A stretch of 42,779 nt of DNA from an uncultured Spirochaetales bacterium (GTDB lineage Bacteria; Spirochaetota; Spirochaetia; Sphaerochaetales; Sphaerochaetaceae), in contig CASFZR010000027.1 in the NCBI GenBank assembly GCA_949299185.1, forward strand, positions 1 to 42,779. Reading direction: 5' to 3'. The translations under genes and the position numbers were made by a program. Position 1 is the stretch's first letter. Every line of letters begins with the position of its first letter. Positions 37,927-42,779 of the stretch are shown one piece after another. Below the pieces are notes generated by a model. That model was not told the DNA's origin. It did no database searches and worked only from the letters and a program-made list of their open reading frames with translations.

Positions 37927-39093
37927 TTAGGCGATGAACGCCTCTGTCCTCTTGATCGCGAAATCCGACTTGAGGATCAGTCCCGGTGCGATCTCAAGCT
38001 CAGCAGGAGTCGTATCGCCGATGTTGCCCTTGTTGGAGTTGTTGCCCATGTCAACCCTGACGATCCTGTTCTGCTGATACTGAGCCATCTGATGGATGAG
38101 GTAACGGTTCGTGTAGAACGTCATCTGACCTACTCCATCGACCTTTCCGAGAGAGAAGAAGTCAGCAAGCTTGATGAGGTTCTGCTCAACGCGGTACATC
38201 TCATCGAAGATGTCATCCTTGGCCTTGTGCTTCAGGTAGATGTTCCTGAGAGCGGTGAGGCAGAAGCGGTTGGCCACTCCGACACCGAAGGCGCACTCGC
38301 CAGTCACGAGATCGAAGGTGCGGTACTTCGTAAGCCCGTCCCTCTTGTCCTGGTAGGTAGCGAGCTGCTCTGGGAAGAAGTCAGCCTTGTAGCCTGCGAG
38401 CATCGCAAGATTCGATGGGAACGTGGTGAACGCGCCCTTCTCGCCGAAGGCGAAGCCGTAGATCGAGGTCCAGACCTTGTTGGCCTCATCCGATTCAACG
38501 GTCGCCGAGTCCGTGGTATTCGCTCCGTCCTGATTGTCCAGTGCGAGGCAGTTCTCGTCCTCGAACGGGCACTCCTCGTTCTCCCAGCGCTGGATCATCG
38601 CATCGTAATCGGAGATCTTGTCCACGTATGATGCGAAGCCAGGGATCTCCTTGGCATCGAAGTTGCCGTCCGGATGCGGAAGGCCGCCGTAGAGGAGCTG
38701 GTTCGCCTTCTCGTGGATGAGGGAGTCTCCGAGGTTCCTTATGTTCCTCGCCCTTCTTGCCGCACCGCCGTCAGATGTAAGCCTCTCGGTAAGGATGTCG
38801 AACTCCTTAGCGTCCGTGATCCTCATCGTGGGGACAGACACCATCATGGTGCGGGTTCCGCCAGAAGCCACCCAGCCCTCATCGAAGGCCGCCGCCTTGG
38901 CGTTGTACTTCTTCTCGATCTCCCTCTTGAACTCATGCCTGAAGCCCGAATTGGTCGGGATAACGCAGGCATCAAGAACGAGATCAGACTGTCCGGTGAT
39001 CTCATCGATGACAGTCATTCCGTTGATATTCGCCGAATCCTCGTAATCGAAGATCGTCGGATACATTCCATTGATCAAAGTCGTCTGATCCAT
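37927..39093 (-). CDS. Major capsid protein
   Basis: This 388-residue protein is the likely main head protein, of the podovirus type seen in BPP-1 (Bbp17). It lies after the scaffold gene. Visible parts are a short N-terminal arm, a charged region EFKREIEKKYNAKAAAFDEG, the READ-like tract RRARNIRNLGDSLIHEKANQ, the YGGLPHPDG loop and a C-terminal strand EIAPGLILKSDFAIKRTEAF. Coding is even and clean over the whole length. No motif is diagnostic by eye; synteny and size carry the call. Confidence 0.75.
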   Translation of the reverse strand: MDQTTLINGMYPTIFDYEDSANINGMTVIDEITGQSDLVLDACVIPTNSGFRHEFKREIEKKYNAKAAAFDEGWVASGGTRTMMVSVPTMRITDAKEFDILTERLTSDGGAARRARNIRNLGDSLIHEKANQLLYGGLPHPDGNFDAKEIPGFASYVDKISDYDAMIQRWENEECPFEDENCLALDNQDGANTTDSATVESDEANKVWTSIYGFAFGEKGAFTTFPSNLAMLAGYKADFFPEQLATYQDKRDGLTKYRTFDLVTGECAFGVGVANRFCLTALRNIYLKHKAKDDIFDEMYRVEQNLIKLADFFSLGKVDGVGQMTFYTNRYLIHQMAQYQQNRIVRVDMGNNSNKGNIGDTTPAELEIAPGLILKSDFAIKRTEAFIA

Positions 39094-39108
39094 GTGGTTT
39101 CCTTGCGC

Positions 39109-39693
39109 TTATCGCTTGGTCTTGTTCTCGACCAGCATCTGGGCATAATCCTTCTTGGCCGCGTTCTTAGGCGGCTCAAAGGTGTTCTGCCCAGTCTCCT
39201 TTCCGACGCGCGATACGAAGTCCACGAACGCCGGGTCCTTATCGAGCCCGCTGTCCGTGATCGCTTTCTTCAGCGCGTCATCCGCGAATGAATCGACTCC
39301 CTTCCTGTAGTTCTCCGTGACCTTGCCATAGTCGTCCTTGAAATAGTCCTTGAGGTCAGGCTTCTCCTTCGGCATCCTCTCCGAGAAGGCCGCGGTTATC
39401 TCCTTGGCCTCATCAGCGGTAAGCCCAGCCTTCCTGTAGGCTTCCTCGACCTTTCCGATCTCTCCATAGCTCTCCGGTACGTCCTTGGCCTTTGGACGCT
39501 TAAGGAGGTTGGTCAGGGCATCCTTGAGCGAGTCGTACTGCGCCAGCTCCTCGTTCTGGTAGAAATCCTTACCCACGTTCTTGAGCCAGGGCTTGAGCAT
39601 AGTCTCCGAATTTTCGCCCGTGTTCGGCTGGAAATTTCCAGTTTCCTGTCCGTTTAGAGTCGAATCGGGTTCCGATTTTTCAATGTCTGCCAT
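39109..39693 (-). CDS. Scaffold protein candidate
   Basis: This 194-residue hydrophilic, lysine- and glutamate-rich protein is almost wholly helical and lies directly before the major capsid gene, the typical place of the head scaffold. The N-terminal 40 residues are low in complexity (SEPDSTLNGQETGNFQPNTG). The C-terminus is basic (KNAAKKDYAQMLVENKTKR), as in scaffolds that bind capsid subunits. GGAGAG precedes the ATG. Confidence 0.65.
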   Translation of the reverse strand: MADIEKSEPDSTLNGQETGNFQPNTGENSETMLKPWLKNVGKDFYQNEELAQYDSLKDALTNLLKRPKAKDVPESYGEIGKVEEAYRKAGLTADEAKEITAAFSERMPKEKPDLKDYFKDDYGKVTENYRKGVDSFADDALKKAITDSGLDKDPAFVDFVSRVGKETGQNTFEPPKNAAKKDYAQMLVENKTKR

Positions 39694-39702
39694 TCATCTC
39701 TC

Positions 39703-40074
39703 CTATATCTCCGGGGGCGTAATATCCCCGAATACTCCGAAATCAGCCGTCTTCCTCGATGCATCGGCGGCCGCCTGCGCGTTCATGTCCTCCGTCTCAA
39801 GAGATGCCATGCCGCCTTCGAGGAACTGGTGGATGAAGAGGCGTACGCGGTTCTCATCCAGCATCCCCATCTCCTCCATCCAGAGGATCGCCTGGTTGCG
39901 CGTGGCGATCTTCGCGGGATCCGTCTGTACGCTGAATACGCCGGAATCATTTAGCAGGTTGAAGAGAATCCTCTCCCCATCCTCGCCCCTGTAGACGCTC
40001 CTGATCCTCTCCCTGTGATCGATCACGTCCTTGGTGATCTTCTTCCTCTCATCGCTGGTGCCGAAGTAGATCAC
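39703..40074 (-). CDS. Bbp19-like phage protein
   Basis: This 123-residue protein lies between portal and scaffold, as Bbp19 does in BPP-1. The central part ERILFNLLNDSGVFSVQTDP followed by RNQAILWMEEMG fits the pattern of that small family, which usually has a conserved stretch with a length of about 100 residues. It starts with GTG at 40074, set by GGAGG 6 bases upstream, and overlaps the portal stop (GTGA). Function in the family is not established to my knowledge. Confidence 0.5.
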   Translation of the reverse strand: MIYFGTSDERKKITKDVIDHRERIRSVYRGEDGERILFNLLNDSGVFSVQTDPAKIATRNQAILWMEEMGMLDENRVRLFIHQFLEGGMASLETEDMNAQAAADASRKTADFGVFGDITPPEI

Positions 40075-41747
40075 TGCATACCTCCGTTGAATCCGGCCGA
40101 GTTGTTGAGATTAGCCGCGCCTGCCGCGTTCCTCAGCGCCTCGGATCTCTTAAGCTCGTTCTCAAGCTCCATCTGCTGTGCCGCCATCTGCCTCTCCATC
40201 TCCCTCTTCTGGTCCCTCTCGCTGATCGGAACGAGATACTTGGCGGATCCTCCGGCCTTCGTGACATCGGCCCTTATCGCGTAGTCGATATCCACGTTGT
40301 CGGCGAACTGCTTAGCGAATCCCATGGATGCCCAGGCCGCACCGTCTCCGAGGATCGTCTGCACGACGTTCTCGTTCTGGTAGGTCATGAGCATCTGGCT
40401 GAACCAAGAGTCGAGTACGAAGTCCAGCCTGTTGTCCTTGCCGCCTCCGAAGTAGTCGCTCGAAAGCTCAAGGCGTCCGTTGATGGACATGATCGACATG
40501 ACGAGCTTCAGTGCCGGATCGATCTTCTGCGTCTGGACGGTGGAGTAGATCGGAGAGAGCTGGGAGAGTCCCTCGGCCTTGACCGCGTTTACCTGCGTAG
40601 CCGTGAACACCTTGTCCTGATTGGAGAGGTAGGTGAACACGTCGTTGTACATGAGCTTCTGGATCTTCTGCTCCTGAAGCGCAAGGTTGTTGGCGGCGGC
40701 GGTGTAGTCTATCTGCTCTCCGAGCTGGCGGGGTATTAGCTCGGCGTTGTTGTAGATGACCCTCGCCTCGGGCTGATCGGAAAAGCTGTTCTTGAGGTAA
40801 TCGGGAACGAGCCACGGCGAGTGGTTGATCTTCGCTATGGCAAGCCCGTACTCGTATGCAAGCCTGTTCAGCTTGGAGAACTCGTTGAGGTACTTCATCA
40901 CGAGGCCCCTGCCGTACTGCGAGTCCCCGGCCTTCTCCCATACGTGTATCGCTACCGGGAACTGCCTGTATCCGGACTCCCTCAGCACCTTCATGCCCGG
41001 GATGTATATCTCATAGGAGGCGAACTCCATGTTCTCCGATATCCTCCTGGAGAACGGAACCACATTGCCGCTGGAGTCCCTTATCTGATTGCGCCTGACG
41101 ACGCAGAAGAGCATCTCGAACTGCGAGTTGTCCATCGCCCTCTTCGCCATCGCAAGCACATTGTTAGGAAGGCTATCATACCTCTCCAGCATCTCGCGCC
41201 CGGTGAGGCTGTACTTATACAGGAAGACATAGGGGCGTCCGAAGCGGTCTAGATCGAACCAGCAGTTCCACGGCTCGAAGGTCTGTAGGAATATCCTGTC
41301 CCCGACCTCATCGTTCTGGAAGAGCGTGCAGGAATAGCCGCATGTTATGCTGTCCAGCGTAGCCAGGTTCTCCTGCTCATAGAAGTTCGAGTGGTTCATC
41401 TCGTCCTTCATCGCCGTCTTCATGTACTCGATGAAGTCGCCGCCGTAATCAGGCTCAAGGGATACATGGTAATCACGGCTTACTATCCTCGGCATGAACC
41501 AATCCTGATTGGGAGCCATGATGTTGCCCATGAATCCGGTGCAGAAGCGCTCTATGGCCTTAACGCCCTCGTCAGAGTAGAGCTTTATGGGCTTGACTGG
41601 AGAGTCGCCAGAGATCATATCCTCGGGAAGGCGGTGCTTCGCGAAAGCCATCGCCTCCCATCTCATCCTGTCTCCCTTCGCTCTGATTACCTTCTGATGA
41701 TCGAGCATCCTCAGGATGCCCTGCACCTTCTTCGTATCCGCAGCCAT
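40071..41747 (-). CDS. Portal (head-tail connector) protein
   Basis: This podovirus portal subunit forms the ring through which DNA is packed and ejected. I place the start at the ATG at 41747 (558 residues); the frame is open back to a TTG at 41768, and neither start has a good ribosome site. Typical features are the N-terminal helix with RMRWEAMAFAKHRLPED, the DSTGxK-like SDEGVKAIERFCTGFMGNI, the PNQDWF segment, and the C-terminal helix LENELKRSEALRNAAGAANL. Order terminase-portal-Bbp19-scaffold-capsid supports the call. Confidence 0.85.
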   Translation of the reverse strand: MAADTKKVQGILRMLDHQKVIRAKGDRMRWEAMAFAKHRLPEDMISGDSPVKPIKLYSDEGVKAIERFCTGFMGNIMAPNQDWFMPRIVSRDYHVSLEPDYGGDFIEYMKTAMKDEMNHSNFYEQENLATLDSITCGYSCTLFQNDEVGDRIFLQTFEPWNCWFDLDRFGRPYVFLYKYSLTGREMLERYDSLPNNVLAMAKRAMDNSQFEMLFCVVRRNQIRDSSGNVVPFSRRISENMEFASYEIYIPGMKVLRESGYRQFPVAIHVWEKAGDSQYGRGLVMKYLNEFSKLNRLAYEYGLAIAKINHSPWLVPDYLKNSFSDQPEARVIYNNAELIPRQLGEQIDYTAAANNLALQEQKIQKLMYNDVFTYLSNQDKVFTATQVNAVKAEGLSQLSPIYSTVQTQKIDPALKLVMSIMSINGRLELSSDYFGGGKDNRLDFVLDSWFSQMLMTYQNENVVQTILGDGAAWASMGFAKQFADNVDIDYAIRADVTKAGGSAKYLVPISERDQKREMERQMAAQQMELENELKRSEALRNAAGAANLNNSAGFNGGMQ

Positions 41748-41822
41748 GATCAAGTGATATTTTAGCAAAACATTTATAAAAGTAAATGCTTTTATACGAA
41801 GAAGACTAATATAACTAATATA
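41748..41822 (-). promoter_or_regulatory. AT-rich gap with candidate phage promoter
   Basis: The 75 bases between terminase and portal are strongly AT-rich. On the minus strand TTTACT and TAAAAT (within TGCTAAAAT, 41759-41767) are 16 bases apart. An inverted repeat ATAAAAG/CTTTTAT (41776-41795 on the plus strand) overlaps the -35 side and could be an operator. TGCTAAAATA recurs upstream of the terminase at 42695-42704. Confidence 0.4.
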
Positions 41823-42665
41823 TCACCAAGGCTGATACCCACCGGAATCGATATCGAAGACCTTGGCGTTCTGCCTCCTGTAGTAGGCTATCAGCTCCTC
41901 CCGGCTGTCCTTGGAGTCGGGGAATGACATCATCGTTCCGGTATCCAGGTCCGCTATCCTCGAAAGGGCATCAAGGAAGTCGTCATGGTCGGAGAAGGGG
42001 AAGGCGCGGTACTCGTTATCTATGACCTGCTGCATCATATCTATCAGCCGTCCCTCGTAGTTCACCTTCTTGACCGATTCTGCGAAGACGACCCTATGAG
42101 CCCGGAACAGCGGCTCCAGCTGCATGATCCTCTCGAACTTGAGGTTCCCTCCCGTCATCCTCCTGTCTCCTATCCTCGGCTTCGTGGATGCCGCGGTCAC
42201 GGTAAAGAAGTTCTTGGTCTCAGCCTGCTTCTCCTGGATCATATGCAGGTCAGCAGCCATCGAGTTGGACTCATAGAACACGTGCGGCTTCATGTGCGAG
42301 TTCGTCCACTTGTTCACCAGCTCGAAGAGCCTATCCCTCCTCTCGGATGGATTGAGCTTGTCGTAGCTTATATCAGGAACATAGAACTTCCTGTCGGATC
42401 CGGTGAGTATGACTATCATGGCCGTGTAGTCTGAGTCCTTGGTCTTCGTGTTGGCAGGGTCTACGAGGATGTACGGGTTGTAGTCGTCCTTATGGGCGAG
42501 CATGTCCGACGTATCGCATCTCTCGACTATCCACTCATCGAGGAAGTGTATGAAGGACGTCTCCATCGGGTTGCACATCATCTGGGCCGCCCAGACGAAA
42601 CCGACCATCGACTGGCACCTTGGTTGCAGCAAGCCCCAGCCATCGCCTCGGTATAGTCCGGGCAA
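41823..42665 (-). CDS. terL: Terminase large subunit, C-terminal part only
   Basis: This fragment carries the RNase H-like nuclease domain of a phage packaging motor. Recognised parts are the linker VWAAQMMCNP (about 42568-42597), the first acidic motif YILVDPANTKTKDSDYTA, the middle VFYESNSMAADLHMI and the last acidic motif SDHDDFLDALSRIADLD. The N-terminal ATPase with Walker A and B, about 250 residues, is absent. Upstream of the linker the frame runs through a non-terminase-like stretch (QPRCQSM and before) up to a stop at about 42684, so no proper start exists; TTG at 42665 is nominal. The gene is broken or split by an intron or insertion just upstream. Confidence 0.8.
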   Translation of the reverse strand: MPGLYRGDGWGLLQPRCQSMVGFVWAAQMMCNPMETSFIHFLDEWIVERCDTSDMLAHKDDYNPYILVDPANTKTKDSDYTAMIVILTGSDRKFYVPDISYDKLNPSERRDRLFELVNKWTNSHMKPHVFYESNSMAADLHMIQEKQAETKNFFTVTAASTKPRIGDRRMTGGNLKFERIMQLEPLFRAHRVVFAESVKKVNYEGRLIDMMQQVIDNEYRAFPFSDHDDFLDALSRIADLDTGTMMSFPDSKDSREELIAYYRRQNAKVFDIDSGGYQPW

Positions 42666-42678
42666 ACTTGCTCGAACC
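42622..42678 (-). other. Imperfect hairpin at the broken terminase start
   Basis: On the minus strand GGTTCGAGCAAG and CTTGCTGCAACC pair over 10 of 12 positions around 33 bases, and a further GGGC/GCCC pairing (42679-42682 with 42660-42663) could form a pseudoknot. The structure ends within about 25 bases of the first recognisable terminase residues. It may be the end of a mobile element or intron. Confidence 0.5.
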
Positions 42679-42684
42679 GCCCTT

Positions 42685-42779
42685 TATATTAACTTATTTT
42701 AGCACACATAACCTTTACGACAGGGCAATTTTTACACGAAATTAGCACTTTTTGAAATGAAATGTACTATTTTTGCGGC
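42685..42779. other. AT-rich window end, no recognised gene
   Basis: These 95 bases are clearly AT-rich and unlike both chromosome and phage coding DNA. On the minus strand TGCTAAAATA (42695-42704) is a possible extended -10. A minus-strand frame open from the window edge reads about 15 codons to a TAA and could be the end of an unseen ORF. Nothing more can be said from inside the window. Confidence 0.4.

Larger units (their letters stand above)
19060..42779. mobile_element. Podovirus-type prophage, right end outside window
   Basis: From the integrase onward all recognised genes are phage genes: integrase on the plus strand, then one long minus-strand late cluster from tail protein to terminase with tiny gaps and overlaps. 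Gene order terminase, portal, Bbp19-like, scaffold, capsid, cement, tail adaptor, nozzle, internal proteins resembles the BPP-1 morphogenesis block. The left junction is placed between the truncated signal-peptide gene and the integrase. No lysis, replication or repressor genes and no right attachment site are visible, so the element continues or is defective. Confidence 0.85.

Noticed and set aside
20234..42665. Diversity-generating retroelement, as in phage BPP-1
   Set aside because: The morphogenesis genes resemble BPP-1, but no reverse transcriptase, template repeat or C-type lectin receptor gene is visible in the window.
42568..42682. Programmed frameshift joining terL to an upstream frame
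   Set aside because: A second minus-strand frame (GRFEQVCPDYTEAM and following) looks protein-like, but it meets a stop codon just upstream of the hairpin, so it cannot lead to the missing ATPase half.

Overview
The window joins about 19 kb of bacterial chromosome to about 23.6 kb of a podovirus-type prophage that runs off the right edge. GC-rich coding DNA, heavy AGG/AGA arginine use, the gene content and a poly-G tract inside a promoter (a habit known from Treponema tpr genes) suggest a spirochete, possibly Sphaerochaeta- or Treponema-related. That assignment is weak and rests on no marker gene.

Chromosomal part. Positions 1-303 hold the end of a YbgC-like thioesterase gene, followed by a tandemly duplicated terminator and a repeat-bearing intergenic region. 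Next come an HTH protein with a degenerate Fic domain, translationally coupled to an N-acyl-D-amino-acid deacylase. A polar amino-acid ABC transporter operon (binding protein, permease, ATPase) runs on the minus strand and converges on the deacylase at a perfect palindrome that contains both stop codons. A HAD hydrolase lies divergent from it. Then comes a compact branched-chain amino-acid operon, ilvN-ilvC-leuA-leuC-leuD-leuB-ilvD-ilvB, with mostly overlapping or closely spaced genes. Its leader has a consensus-like promoter, a 17-codon peptide rich in Ile, Leu and Val, an antiterminator and an intrinsic terminator, the standard parts of ribosome-mediated attenuation. After a palindromic terminator come an AlbA_2/Schlafen-type regulator, an unrecognised protein with a possible C-terminal HTH, and a small lipoprotein.

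Junction. At 18945-19088 a TTGACA element, a G10 tract inside an inverted repeat, a ribosome site and a truncated signal-peptide ORF stop just before a phage integrase. The simplest reading is a phase-variable gene for an exported protein broken by the prophage, with attL near 19060-19140.

Prophage. The integrase points right. All other recognised phage genes are on the minus strand and read, in transcription order from the right edge: terminase large subunit (C-terminal part only), portal, Bbp19-like protein, scaffold candidate, major capsid, Bbp16-like cement protein, a small protein, tail adaptor, tail nozzle, two internal virion protein candidates, a 2986-residue polyvalent protein with ADP-ribosyltransferase and zinc-metallopeptidase motifs, and a tail-associated protein. 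The set resembles the Bordetella phage BPP-1 morphogenesis module. No lysis, replication or repressor gene is seen, so these would lie right of the window or be missing. The terminase lacks its ATPase half and is abutted by an imperfect hairpin and AT-rich DNA, a possible intron or insertion boundary.
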